From Pseudomonadota bacterium (GTDB lineage Bacteria > Pseudomonadota > Gammaproteobacteria > Steroidobacterales > Steroidobacteraceae): a stretch of 64,000 nucleotides of DNA. Position numbers and translations under genes: made by a program. Positions 54,355 to 62,551 of this stretch are shown here, piece by piece (position 1 is the first letter of the stretch; every line of letters starts with the position of its first letter). The notes beneath the pieces were generated by a model. It was not told where the DNA came from and did not search any database. It saw only the letters and a list, made by a program, of their open reading frames with translations. The stretch spans positions 5,767 to 69,766 of the forward strand of contig JAEZCR010000207.1 of NCBI GenBank assembly GCA_023433465.1, given 5' to 3'.

Positions 54355-55026
54355 ATGAATGCAGCGTTGGCCACGAAACGACAGATTCTCATCGTCGACG
54401 ACCATCCCATCGTGCGCCAGGGCCTGCGCCGGATGTTCGAAGCAGAGGCGGATCTCGCGGTCTGCGGCGAAGCCGACAGCGAGCCGGCCGCGCGCGAGGC
54501 GATCCGCGCCAAGAAGCCCGACATCGTCGTCGTCGACCTGTCGCTCGAGCGCGGCGACGGCATCGAACTAGTTAGGCAGATGCACGCCGAGATGCCCGAG
54601 CTGCGCATGCTCGTGTTGTCCATGCACGACGAAACCATCTACGCCGAACGGCTGCTCGCCGCGGGCGCGATGGGCTACATCATGAAGCAGGCCGCGTCCG
54701 ACCAGCTGCTGATCGCGGTGCGCCGCGTGCTCGACGGCCGCACCTACGTGAGCGAGACGGTGCAGCGTTCGCTCGATCAGCGCGCGGGCGAGAACCGCTC
54801 CGAGACCAACGATCCGGTCGCGCGCCTGTCGAATCGCGAAGTGCAGATACTCAACATGATCGGCCGCGGCATGAGCTCGCGCGAGATCGCGCAGGAATTC
54901 ACGCTGTCGGTGAAGACGATCGAGTCGCACCGCCAGACCATCAAACACAAGCTCGGTCTCGCCACCAACAGCCAGCTCCTGCAGTACGCGATGAAGTGGT
55001 TCAGCGGCGGTACCCAGCGCAGCTGA
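54355..55026 (+). CDS. NarL/FixJ-family response regulator
   Basis: 223 residues. Receiver domain with IVDDHPIV, phosphoacceptor VVDLSLERGD (Asp61), VLSMHDET and the Lys in GYIMKQAAS; then a C-terminal LuxR-type helix-turn-helix LSNREVQILNMIGRGMSSREIAQEF and VKTIESHRQTIKHKL. It is the natural partner of the upstream HisKA_3 kinase. Its binding site could be the GGAATTACC/GGTAATCC inverted repeat at 55055 or unlinked targets. A CTAACTA copy lies in the gene. Confidence 0.94.
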   Translation: MNAALATKRQILIVDDHPIVRQGLRRMFEAEADLAVCGEADSEPAAREAIRAKKPDIVVVDLSLERGDGIELVRQMHAEMPELRMLVLSMHDETIYAERLLAAGAMGYIMKQAASDQLLIAVRRVLDGRTYVSETVQRSLDQRAGENRSETNDPVARLSNREVQILNMIGRGMSSREIAQEFTLSVKTIESHRQTIKHKLGLATNSQLLQYAMKWFSGGTQRS

Positions 55027-55054
55027 AGAATGTTGGTGCCGGATGGAGGAAGTG

Positions 55055-55076
55055 GGGAATTACCTCCGGTAATCCC
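55055..55076. promoter_or_regulatory. near-palindrome between regulator gene and sigma gene
   Basis: GGGAATTACC and GGTAATCCC flank TCC; apart from one extra A the arms are complementary. It lies 30 bases after the NarL-type regulator gene and 180 bases before the ECF sigma gene, and could be an operator for either system. It lacks a T-run and is not a terminator. Confidence 0.35.
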
Positions 55077-55254
55077 GCAATTCAGTCCAGCCGGTCGTAA
55101 TTCGCCACCTCTCCGGGCCGGCCCCACCACGCAGAAAGTCCCTGTTTTTCCCGGGATTTTTTGCCCTATTCAAACCCGAAGCCTCTGAGATGCCTCCAAT
55201 CCGCGTACACGGGAGAGGCGCTTGGCGGACGGTTCAACAGCTCGATTGGCCCCG

Positions 55255-55803
55255 ATGACGAAAACCGACACGGTGGTCGAGTTCGACGCGATGCTCATCG
55301 AGCGCGCGCGACGCGGCGACACCCGAGCCTTCGAACGCCTCTACCGTGAGCACGTCGGGCGCGTGAACGGACTGTGCCTGCGCATGACGCGCAATCCGGA
55401 TCTGGCCGCCGATTGCACCCAGGACGCCTTCATCAAGGCGTGGAAAGCGCTGCCGCGCTTCGAGGCGCGCAGCAGTTTCTCGACCTGGCTGCATCGGATC
55501 GCGGTGAACACCGTGCTCGAACGGCGCCGCGGCGGCATGAACAGCGAAGTGCCCGTCGAGGATCCGACCGAATACGAGGATCCGGTGATGGTGCTCGACA
55601 CGCCCGTCGAAGAGAGCGAGCTCGAGGCGGCGGTTCAATCGCTGCCGCAGGGCGCGCGCGACGTGCTCGTGTTGTGTGGCCTGTATGGATACGAACATGC
55701 GGAGGCCGCGTCGATGCTCGGCATCGCCGTCGGCACCTGCAAGGCGCAGCTGCACCGCGCACGCGGGTTGCTGCGCGAGAGACTGGAAAGAGGTGTGCAA
55801 TGA
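55255..55803 (+). CDS. ECF sigma factor (RpoE-like)
   Basis: 182 residues. Region 2: ARRGDTRAFERLYREHVGRV, DLAADCTQDAFIKAWKALPRF and FSTWLHRIAVNTVLERRR; region 4: LPQGARDVLVLCGLYGYEHAEAA and GIAVGTCKAQLHRARGLLRERL. It will direct core polymerase to an envelope-type regulon. It overlaps the anti-sigma gene by 4 bases, and DUF4097, AsmA, mutY and yggX follow in the same direction. A start at 55222 would add 11 residues. The segment VPVEDPTEYEDP between regions is acidic. Confidence 0.93.
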   Translation: MTKTDTVVEFDAMLIERARRGDTRAFERLYREHVGRVNGLCLRMTRNPDLAADCTQDAFIKAWKALPRFEARSSFSTWLHRIAVNTVLERRRGGMNSEVPVEDPTEYEDPVMVLDTPVEESELEAAVQSLPQGARDVLVLCGLYGYEHAEAASMLGIAVGTCKAQLHRARGLLRERLERGVQ

Positions 55804-56345
55804 ATACGCGACGCGTGAAACGAATCGACGAACTGGCGCGCGACGTCGCGCCGGCACGCGACCTGTGGCCCGCGATCGCCGCGGCGATCGAGGCCGAGAA
55901 GGCGGTCGCCACGACGCCGTCCGTCGAGCGGCGCCGCAACTGGTGGCCCGCGCCGGCCGTCGCCGCCGCGATTGCGCTGGTGGCCGTTGGCGTCCTGATC
56001 GGTCGGCAGATGACACCCGAGGTGGTCGTCACGGCCGCGACCCATACCACGCCGGCGAACGATGCCGCCGCGCTGCCGGCCGCGTATGAACGCGAGGCGA
56101 AATACCAGAAGGTTCGTGAAGAGCTGCTCGTCGACGTGCAGGAGCGGCTCGAGACCATGCCGGCGGAAGAGCGTGAAAAAGTGGCCGCGAGCCTCGCGAC
56201 ACTGCGGCGCTCGATCGGCGAAATCGAAGCGGCGCTCGGACGCGATCCGGCGAATGCGTTGCTGCAGGAGTTGTTGGTGAGTTCCCGCCAGGAAGAGATG
56301 CGCGCCCTTACTGTGGTGCGCGATTCCGGCCGCCAGGAGATCTGA
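55800..56345 (+). CDS. transmembrane anti-sigma factor
   Basis: 181 residues, coupled to the sigma gene. The N-terminal cytosolic segment (IDELARDVAPARDLWPAI) is the ELPRxxxPxRDLW-type motif common to anti-sigma proteins of this ECF group. One membrane helix (VAAAIALVAVGVLIG) and a periplasmic helical region (EAKYQKVREELLVDVQERLE, LRRSIGEIEAALGRDP) that looks like a coiled coil. No zinc-binding HxxxCxxC motif. It should hold the sigma factor at the membrane until released by an envelope signal. Confidence 0.85.
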   Translation: MNTRRVKRIDELARDVAPARDLWPAIAAAIEAEKAVATTPSVERRRNWWPAPAVAAAIALVAVGVLIGRQMTPEVVVTAATHTTPANDAAALPAAYEREAKYQKVREELLVDVQERLETMPAEEREKVAASLATLRRSIGEIEAALGRDPANALLQELLVSSRQEEMRALTVVRDSGRQEI

Positions 56346-56347
56346 TC

Positions 56348-57247
56348 ATGTTCCAGTTCAAGAATCGTTTTCGTACCGGCCTGACGATCGTGTGCCTGCT
56401 GCCCCTGGCGGCGATGGCCAGCGACGTGGCCGTGGAACGCAAGGTCGCAGCGGACGCGAACGGAGAGGTCGTCATTTCCAACGTCTCGGGATCGGTGGAC
56501 GTACGCGGCTGGGACCGCAACGAAGTCCAGGTCACGGGGCGTCTCGGCGCGGACGTCGAGAGACTGGACGTCGAAACTTCCGGCGGGCGCACGGTCATCA
56601 AGGTGATCCTGCCGCGAGGCCGCAACAGTGACAGCGACGCTGACCTGGACATCCAGGTTCCGCGAGGCAGTCGCGTCGAGGCCAGCGTCGTGAGCGCGGA
56701 TCTTTCCTCGCGCGGCGTGCTCGGCCAGCAGCGCCTCAAGAGCGTCAGCGGCGAGATCACCGCGGACATCGCGGGCGACGATTCGGAGCTGCGCACGGTG
56801 AGCGGCGATCTGACGATCCGCGGCAACGGCAAACCACTGCGCCTGCGCGCGAGCACCGTCAGCGGCAACATCGACCTGACCAACGCGGCGGGTTCCGTGG
56901 ACGTCGTGACCGTCAGCGGCAGCTCGCGGCTCGACCTGATCGAGGCCAGCGACGTGCGCGGGCGCACGACTTCGGGCGAGTTCGAGCTGCGCGCCAGGCT
57001 CACGCGCGATGGGCGGGTCGACGTGGAAGGCGTGAGCGGCGACATCACGTTGCGCGTCTCGGCGCCCAACGGGTTCTCCACGGAAATCGAATCCTTCAGC
57101 GGCGACATCGAGGGCTGCCTGGCCGGCGGCGTGGAACGCGTCAGCAAGTATGGCCCGGGCAAGCGGCTCAACATCCGCACGGTCGAGGCCGGCGCACGGG
57201 TGCGCGCCAAAAGCATGTCGGGCGACGTCGAGATCTGCGACCGTTGA
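56348..57247 (+). CDS. exported DUF4097-family protein
   Basis: 299 residues with a signal peptide (LTIVCLLPLAAMASD). The mature protein is a right-handed stack of short strands with repeating SGSVDVRG, SVSGEITADI, TVSGDLTIRG, TVSGNIDLT, TVSGSSRLD, GVSGDITLRV and SFSGDIEG, the DUF4097 beta-helix pattern spaced about 20-25 residues. Many ECF operons encode a member; a surface or periplasmic adhesin-like role is presumed. It starts 2 bases after the anti-sigma stop and is likely part of the operon. Confidence 0.87.
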   Translation: MFQFKNRFRTGLTIVCLLPLAAMASDVAVERKVAADANGEVVISNVSGSVDVRGWDRNEVQVTGRLGADVERLDVETSGGRTVIKVILPRGRNSDSDADLDIQVPRGSRVEASVVSADLSSRGVLGQQRLKSVSGEITADIAGDDSELRTVSGDLTIRGNGKPLRLRASTVSGNIDLTNAAGSVDVVTVSGSSRLDLIEASDVRGRTTSGEFELRARLTRDGRVDVEGVSGDITLRVSAPNGFSTEIESFSGDIEGCLAGGVERVSKYGPGKRLNIRTVEAGARVRAKSMSGDVEICDR

Positions 57248-57314
57248 GACAGGGCTGATGCGCGGCTGACGCCGCGCGATGCGCCGCGACCGACCTCGCT
57301 ACAATGTCGGCCGC

Positions 57315-58520
57315 GTGCGTGTCCTCAAATGGGTGTCCCTGGGTTTTGCTGCGATCTTCGCGCTCGCCATCATTGGCGTGCTCCTGATCGTCTGGTTCGT
57401 GGACCCGAACCGTTTCAAGCCGCGGATCGAAGCGGCGGTGCGCGAGGCGACCGGACGCGAATTCACGCTGGCGGGAGACATCGACCTCGGTTTCTTTCCG
57501 TGGCTCGCGCTGCGCGCCGGTAACGGCAGCTTCGGCAACGCCGAAGGTTTCGGCGACGAGCCCATGGTCACGTGGCAAAGCGCCCAGCTCGGCGTGAAAC
57601 TTTTCCCGCTGATCCGCGGAGACCTGGTCGTCGACCGCGTGCGGATTTCCGGCGCCGTCTTGCGCCTGGTGCGCAACACCGACGGTCGCGGCAACTGGGA
57701 AGGCATCGGCGGCGATGCGCCGCCCGATCCGGATTCGAAGAGCGGAGACCTGAGCGTAGACGGCATAGAGATCACCGACAGCCGGATCTCGTTCGTCGAC
57801 GAGGGCGCGTCGCGCCGCGTCGAAGTCACGGAACTCGATCTCGAGACCGACGAGATCGTCATGGGCGAGCCCTTCACCGATACCGAGATCTCGGGACGCC
57901 TGCACATGGAAGGATTCGCGGCCGAAGGCGTGCCGTTCCGGCTCGCGGTCCCCAGGGCCGAGCTCGACGAAGAGTTCACGCGTTTCGATGTCGAGGAATT
58001 CGAGATCGCCTTCGGCGGTTTCGAGGCGCGGGGCGGCGCGCGCGGCAGCCTCGGCGACAACGTGAGCGTAGAGGGCGCGATCGAAACCAACGAATTCGAT
58101 CCGCGTACGCTGCTGGCGTCGGTCGGTATAGAGCCGCCGAAGACCACCGATCCGAATGCATTGAGCGGAGTCGCCACGCAGGCGACGTGGAAGTTCGACG
58201 CGGGCGCCGTGCAGATCGAGCCGCTGACGCTCACGGTCGACGACACGAAGTTCACGGGCAATTTCCGGCGCGCGTCGGGCGATGAGGCGATCGGTGAGTT
58301 CAGGCTTTCCGGCGATTCTCTCGACATCGCGCGCTACGTTCCGCCCACGGATCCCGATAGCGAGCCCTTCGTCTTGCCGACTTCCACCATAAAGGCGTTG
58401 CGCTTTCGCGGCGTGATCGAGCTGGCCGAGGCGAAGTACGAGGACATCCTCATGAAGGGTGTGACGCTGCGGCTGCTGCTCGACGAGGGCGGTCTGCGCA
58501 GCGAGGGCAAGAGTCGATGA
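57315..58520 (+). CDS. AsmA-family protein, shortened at the C-terminus
   Basis: Start taken at the GTG 57315 (VRVLKWVSLGF); a start at 57279 is also possible. About 401 residues: one N-terminal helix (FAAIFALAIIGVLLIVWFV), then FKPRIEAAVREATGREFTL, the AsmA N-terminal core (DIDLGFFPWLALRAGNGSFG), and repeats of strands. AsmA proteins form bridge-like tubes that carry phospholipids toward the outer membrane. The usual C-terminal AsmA_2 domain of 200 or more residues is missing: the protein ends LRLLLDEGGLRSEGKSR where others continue. The last codons overlap mutY by 4 bases, so the shortened end is fixed. Confidence 0.78.
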   Translation: MRVLKWVSLGFAAIFALAIIGVLLIVWFVDPNRFKPRIEAAVREATGREFTLAGDIDLGFFPWLALRAGNGSFGNAEGFGDEPMVTWQSAQLGVKLFPLIRGDLVVDRVRISGAVLRLVRNTDGRGNWEGIGGDAPPDPDSKSGDLSVDGIEITDSRISFVDEGASRRVEVTELDLETDEIVMGEPFTDTEISGRLHMEGFAAEGVPFRLAVPRAELDEEFTRFDVEEFEIAFGGFEARGGARGSLGDNVSVEGAIETNEFDPRTLLASVGIEPPKTTDPNALSGVATQATWKFDAGAVQIEPLTLTVDDTKFTGNFRRASGDEAIGEFRLSGDSLDIARYVPPTDPDSEPFVLPTSTIKALRFRGVIELAEAKYEDILMKGVTLRLLLDEGGLRSEGKSR

Positions 58521-59578
58521 AACCCATCGCGCCGCGACTCGTGGAATGGCATGCGCGCGCCGGACGTCACGACCTGCCATGGCAGCGGCATCCATCGAAG
58601 GAGAGCGCCGCCTATCGCGTATGGGTTTCGGAAATCATGCTGCAGCAGACACAGGTCGGCACGGTGATCCCGTACTTCGAGCGATTCATGCGCAGCTTTC
58701 CGGACGTGCGCAGTCTCGCGGATGCGGCGCTCGACGAGATCCTGCACCTGTGGACGGGACTCGGCTACTACGCGCGTGCACGCAATCTGCACCGCGCGGC
58801 GCAGGTGATCCGCGACGAACACGGTGGTGTGTTCCCGCGCGACTTCGATTCGGTGGTCGCGTTGCCCGGCGTCGGCCGCTCCACGGCGGGCGCGATCCTC
58901 GCGCTGTCGGCGAACGAACGACACGCGATTCTCGATGGCAACGTGAAGCGCGTGTTGTCGCGGTATTACGCGATCGATGGCGCGCCGGACGACAAGGCGA
59001 CACTCGAAACCTTGTGGGAACGCGCGGAAGAGAACACGCCGGCCAACGAAGCCGCGACGTATACGCAGGCGATCATGGACCTGGGCGCCACGCTGTGCAC
59101 TCGCGCGAAACCGCGCTGCGCGGAATGCCCACTCACCGCGGACTGCCGCGCACGCATCGCGGGCCGACAGTTCGAACTGCCCGCGCCGAAACGCAGGCGC
59201 GCAACGCGACCGCGGCGGCGCGCGATCATGCTCGTGGCGCGCCACGAGCGCACGGTATTGCTCGTGCAGCGTCCGTCGACGGGCATCTGGGGCGGACTGT
59301 GGTGCCTGCCGGAATTCACCGATCGCGCCGGCGCCGAATCCTTCGCCGCCACCGCGTTGACGAATGCCCGGCTCGCGGCCGCGCCATTGCCGGACATCGA
59401 ACACAGCTTCACGCACTTCGATCTGACGATCACGCCGATCGTCGCGAGCTGTCGTCGTGACGTCCGCATTCAAGAAGGTGGCACACTGTGGTATGACCTC
59501 TCGCGGCCCGCGCAGGTCGGACTGCCGGCGCCCATCAAGTCGCTGCTCGCGGAATTGTCGGAGAACATGAGTTCATGA
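58517..59578 (+). CDS. mutY: A/G-specific adenine glycosylase
   Basis: 353 residues. WVSEIMLQQTQVGTVIPYF at the start, helix-hairpin-helix VVALPGVGRSTAGAILALS, catalytic Asp in ILDGNVKRVLSR, 4Fe-4S cluster ligands CTRAKPRCAECPLTADC, and a C-terminal NUDIX-like domain (IWGGLWCLPEF) that reads 8-oxoguanine. It removes adenine mispaired with 8-oxoG and complements MutM at 22933. It overlaps AsmA and yggX at both ends (ATGA), forming a translationally coupled chain. Order asmA-mutY-yggX is common in Gammaproteobacteria. Confidence 0.97.
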   Translation: MKPIAPRLVEWHARAGRHDLPWQRHPSKESAAYRVWVSEIMLQQTQVGTVIPYFERFMRSFPDVRSLADAALDEILHLWTGLGYYARARNLHRAAQVIRDEHGGVFPRDFDSVVALPGVGRSTAGAILALSANERHAILDGNVKRVLSRYYAIDGAPDDKATLETLWERAEENTPANEAATYTQAIMDLGATLCTRAKPRCAECPLTADCRARIAGRQFELPAPKRRRATRPRRRAIMLVARHERTVLLVQRPSTGIWGGLWCLPEFTDRAGAESFAATALTNARLAAAPLPDIEHSFTHFDLTITPIVASCRRDVRIQEGGTLWYDLSRPAQVGLPAPIKSLLAELSENMSS

Positions 59579-59844
59579 GAATGGTGAATTGCGTGCTGCT
59601 GGGTCGCGAGGCGCCCGGCCTGGACAAGCAGCCGTACCCCGGCGAGATCGGGAAGCGCATCTTCGAGAACGTCTCGAAAGAAGCCTGGCAGCAGTGGGTG
59701 CGGCACCAGGTCATGCTGATCAACGAATACCGGCTGACGCCGATCGAGCCCGCGCACCGCAAGCGGCTCGAGTACGAGATGGAGAAATTCTTCTTCGGCG
59801 AAGGCTCGTCCGCGCCGAAGGAGTACGTGCCGCCGCCCAAATAG
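59575..59844 (+). CDS. yggX: oxidative damage protection protein/Fe(II)-trafficking protein
   Basis: 89 residues: MVNCVLLGREAPGLDKQPYP, GKRIFENVSKEAWQQWVRHQ and MLINEYRLTP, all hallmarks of YggX. It protects Fe-S clusters and is thought to handle labile iron under oxidative stress. It is coupled to mutY, whose 4Fe-4S cluster it may protect, as in E. coli. The terminator after it serves mainly the opposite strand. Confidence 0.97.
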   Translation: MRMVNCVLLGREAPGLDKQPYPGEIGKRIFENVSKEAWQQWVRHQVMLINEYRLTPIEPAHRKRLEYEMEKFFFGEGSSAPKEYVPPPK

Positions 59845-59850
59845 TCACGC

Positions 59851-59879
59851 AAAAAAAACGGCGCAGTTGCCTGCGCCGT
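59851..59879 (-). terminator. terminator of the pirin gene
   Basis: ACGGCGCA and TGCGCCGT form an 8-bp stem with a 6-base loop; on the minus strand eight T residues follow. It is placed between two convergent genes and may also pause the plus-strand yggX transcript. Confidence 0.85.
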
Positions 59880-59921
59880 CCAGTAAAGGCTGCGAGCGGG
59901 GGGAGCTCGGAGCCTGTTGCT

Positions 59922-60800
59922 CTAGAACTTCCCGGCCTGGAAGTCCGCGAATGCCTGGTGCAACTCCTCGCGGGTGTTCATCACGAACGGGCCGTAACGC
60001 GCCACGGGCTCCTTCAACGGACGGCCCGCAACCAGGATCGCGCGACTGCGCGGCGCACGTCCGTTCAGACGCACCTCCGTCCCGTCGCCGAGCACCGCCA
60101 GCTCCTGCTGGTTGATGACCGCCGCTTCACGGCCCACACCCACGGACACGGCGCCTTCGTACACGTAGACGAACGCCGAATGTCCCGCCGTTACCGGCAA
60201 CACGAAATCCACGCCCGCGTCGAGCCGGATGTCCATGTAGGTAGGATCGGTCGCCGGCTGTTTCACCGGACCGGTCGCGCCCTCGAGGCTTCCCGCGATG
60301 ACCTTGACGCTGACGCCGGGCCTATCCACCACCGGCAGCCTGTCGCCGCCGAATTCCTGATAGTTAGGCGCCGTCATCTTGTCTTTCGCCGGCAGGTTCA
60401 TCCACAACTGGAACCCGCGCATGCGGCCCTCGGTCTGCTCCGGCATTTCCGAGTGCACGATGCCGCGGCCGGCCGTCATCCACTGCACGGCGCCGGGCTC
60501 GAGCACGCCCTCGTGACCGTGGTTGTCCTTGTGGCGCATGCGGCCGTCGAGCATGTACGTGACCGTCTCGAAACCGCGGTGTGGGTGCTCCGGAAAACCG
60601 GCGATGTAGTCCTCGGCCTTGTCCGTGCCGAACTCATCCAGCAGCAGGAAAGGATCGAGGTCCGGAAGCCGGGGCTGGCCGATCACACGCGTGAGCTTGA
60701 CGCCCGCGCCGTCGGACGCTGGCATGCCGCGCAGTGTCTGCGTGACGGCCCTCGTGATGACCGGATTGGGGGTGTTGGCGACGATGGTTTCGGTTTTCAT
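59922..60800 (-). CDS. pirin family protein
   Basis: 292 residues of the bicupin pirin fold. The N-terminal cupin has DEFGTDKAEDYIAGFPEHPHRGFETVTYML with the metal-binding His-x-His and later HKDNHGHEGVL and AGRGIVHSEMP; GFQLWMNLP follows in the linker. Bacterial pirins such as YhhW oxidise quercetin-like flavonoids or serve as redox sensors. The target here is unknown. It is monocistronic with the terminator at 59851. Confidence 0.92.
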   Translation of the reverse strand: MKTETIVANTPNPVITRAVTQTLRGMPASDGAGVKLTRVIGQPRLPDLDPFLLLDEFGTDKAEDYIAGFPEHPHRGFETVTYMLDGRMRHKDNHGHEGVLEPGAVQWMTAGRGIVHSEMPEQTEGRMRGFQLWMNLPAKDKMTAPNYQEFGGDRLPVVDRPGVSVKVIAGSLEGATGPVKQPATDPTYMDIRLDAGVDFVLPVTAGHSAFVYVYEGAVSVGVGREAAVINQQELAVLGDGTEVRLNGRAPRSRAILVAGRPLKEPVARYGPFVMNTREELHQAFADFQAGKF

Positions 60801-60860
60801 AGGTCGGCCGACATGGAGCCGGAAGCGCCGAAAGCAAGTGCGGCCCAGGCCCCCGGAAGC

Positions 60861-61790
60861 TCAGCCGAACATGATCGCGGAGGCCTTTTTCTCGGCCGAC
60901 AAGGGCCTGAAAACGCCGCCCGCATTGGCGCTGACGTTCGTGATCTCGCCCGCGATCACGTGCTGGTTGTCGCTGTACAGGTCGATCCGTACGAACGAAA
61001 ACGGTGCGCTCAAGACGCTCGCCACGCGCAGCATCTCCGGCAGGGTATCGGGCCGCGGCAGCACCTTGTTCGAGCGCGGATACAGGATCGAAAAGTCCTG
61101 CTCGCGCCAGTCGGTGTCGAGGATCTTGCGTGTGTGATGCGTGTGGCGATCCATGTCCACCTGGATCAGCTTCGGAATGCCGTTGAAGCAGAAGAACCGG
61201 TAATCGGAAAGGTCGGCGCTGTCGAACACGAGCGGTTCGACGATGACCTTCGGGCGCAGCGTCTTGTAGTTGAGCTCGCGACCGGCCACGTAGTAGTTGA
61301 GGTCGAACCACCTCCGGATGCGTTCGCGATCGATGGGCTCGCCTTGCCTGCGCAGGATGTACTGCGCGCTCGCGTGCGTGGGCTTGATGATGCAGCGGGC
61401 CGGGAATTCGAAGCCGTCGACCTGCGCGGGCGAACGCAGAACGGCGATGGTCGGCACGTTGTATTCGTCGCCGATCGTCGCCTTGATGTAGATCTTCACG
61501 AGCTCCTTGTCCGAGACGAACACGCGCAGCGGATCGATGATTTCGTCCGTCGTCTTGAGCCGATAGAGAACGTCGTTCCACAACATTCCGTCTCCGGGGA
61601 GACGCTTGTGTTTGCTGAGGAACAGCAGCCGGTGATAGAGGTTGTCGCCGAAGCGGTTGTGCGGCAGGACGCGTCGCCTCAACTTTGGAAGCAGGGTCGC
61701 CAGCAGGCGATAGAGGGCGGAATCCCGATTGTGATCTGGCGCATGTTCCTCTGGCGCGCCGTGGGCGTTGGCCGTTGTCGCTTCAACCAT
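60861..61790 (-). CDS. TupA-like ATP-grasp family protein
   Basis: The ATG at 61790 (AGAGG upstream) gives 309 residues; the frame is open to 61877. LPHNRFGDNLYHRLLFLSKHKRLPG and LWNDVLYRLKTTDEIIDPLRVFVSDKELVKIYI (in parts), then IIKPTHASAQYILRR and FSFVRIDLYSDNQHVIAGEIT fit the TupA-like ATP-grasp domain (polyglutamate/teichuronopeptide-type ligases). Such enzymes link amino acids or acids to sugars of surface polymers. No EPS cluster is next to it, so its acceptor is unknown. It lies 60 bases upstream of pirin. Confidence 0.82.
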   Translation of the reverse strand: MVEATTANAHGAPEEHAPDHNRDSALYRLLATLLPKLRRRVLPHNRFGDNLYHRLLFLSKHKRLPGDGMLWNDVLYRLKTTDEIIDPLRVFVSDKELVKIYIKATIGDEYNVPTIAVLRSPAQVDGFEFPARCIIKPTHASAQYILRRQGEPIDRERIRRWFDLNYYVAGRELNYKTLRPKVIVEPLVFDSADLSDYRFFCFNGIPKLIQVDMDRHTHHTRKILDTDWREQDFSILYPRSNKVLPRPDTLPEMLRVASVLSAPFSFVRIDLYSDNQHVIAGEITNVSANAGGVFRPLSAEKKASAIMFG

Positions 61791-61959
61791 GGTGGACCTC
61801 TCGAACGGGGCGTCATTCTTGGCGGGCCCTCCGGCGCAAAGCTGTAGGAAAGCGGGTGGCGGAAACGCCGCGTGCACGCCAATCGGCCGTACCTGGTCAC
61901 TCGCGGATCGGCGAGACGGGCGAATCTCACGAAAATCAACTAGTTGCGGTATTGATTGC

Positions 61960-61988
61960 TTGACGCGCCCGCGGCCGGCCGGTCTAAT
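61960..61988 (+). promoter_or_regulatory. promoter of tRNA-Phe
   Basis: TTGACG, exactly 17 bases, TCTAAT, then a GC-rich discriminator. Mature tRNA begins 45 bases after the -10 box, so a short leader with the hairpin CCCCTCG-TT-CGAGGGG is removed. The layout fits a strong stable-RNA promoter. Confidence 0.7.
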
Positions 61989-62033
61989 ACGCGCCCCTCG
62001 TTCGAGGGGCCCCCGAAAGGGGATTCCAACGGC

Positions 62034-62109
62034 GGCCAGGTAGCTCAGTTGGTAGAGCAGCGGATTGAAAATCCGCGTGTCGATGGTTCGATTCCGTCCC
62101 TGGCCACCA
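62034..62109 (+). tRNA. tRNA-Phe (anticodon GAA)
   Basis: 76 bases with encoded CCA. Acceptor GGCCAGG/CCTGGCC, D-arm AGCTCAGTTGGTAGAGC, anticodon arm CGGAT-TGAAAAT-CCG with GAA, T-arm with GGTTCGATTCC. All parts pair normally. Confidence 0.97.
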
Positions 62110-62299
62110 TTTCCGTTGCGCTCGCTATCGCTCGCTCCACTTCAATGCTGGCCAGGGACGTAATGCCTGCGCTCGCGTGGTCCATTCGACGTCAGTCGTG
62201 GCCGGACACCAGATTCGGGCGGCGACTAACTAGTCGAGACGTTCGGCCCGCATGGCGGAAGTTCGCGAAAAGAGTGATCGGGTCGTGTGACAATGCCGC

Positions 62300-62551
62300 A
62301 TGAACCTCGAATGGCTCGGCTTCGCCGCCGCGGCGCTCACCAGCGCGTCTTTCATCCCCCAGGCCGTCATGACGATCCGGACGCGAGATACGCGCGGCAT
62401 ATCGCTCGGGATGTACGCGATGTTCACGGTGGGCGTCGCGTTGTGGCTCGCGTATGGGGTCGCGCTCGATTCGTGGCCGATGATCGTCGCGAACACGGCG
62501 ACGCTCGCGCTCGCGGGGACGATCCTCGTGATGAAACTGCGTTTCGGCTGA
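62300..62551 (+). CDS. SemiSWEET-like transporter
   Basis: 83 residues with three membrane helices: WLGFAAAALTSASFIPQAVM, LGMYAMFTVGVALWLAYGVA and MIVANTATLALAGTILVM. The PQ in the first helix and RDTRGISLGM loop are SemiSWEET signatures. Two copies form a sugar (often sucrose- or glucose-like) facilitator. The exact sugar is not known. A CTAACTAGTCG near-palindrome lies 70 bases upstream. Confidence 0.85.
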   Translation: MNLEWLGFAAAALTSASFIPQAVMTIRTRDTRGISLGMYAMFTVGVALWLAYGVALDSWPMIVANTATLALAGTILVMKLRFG

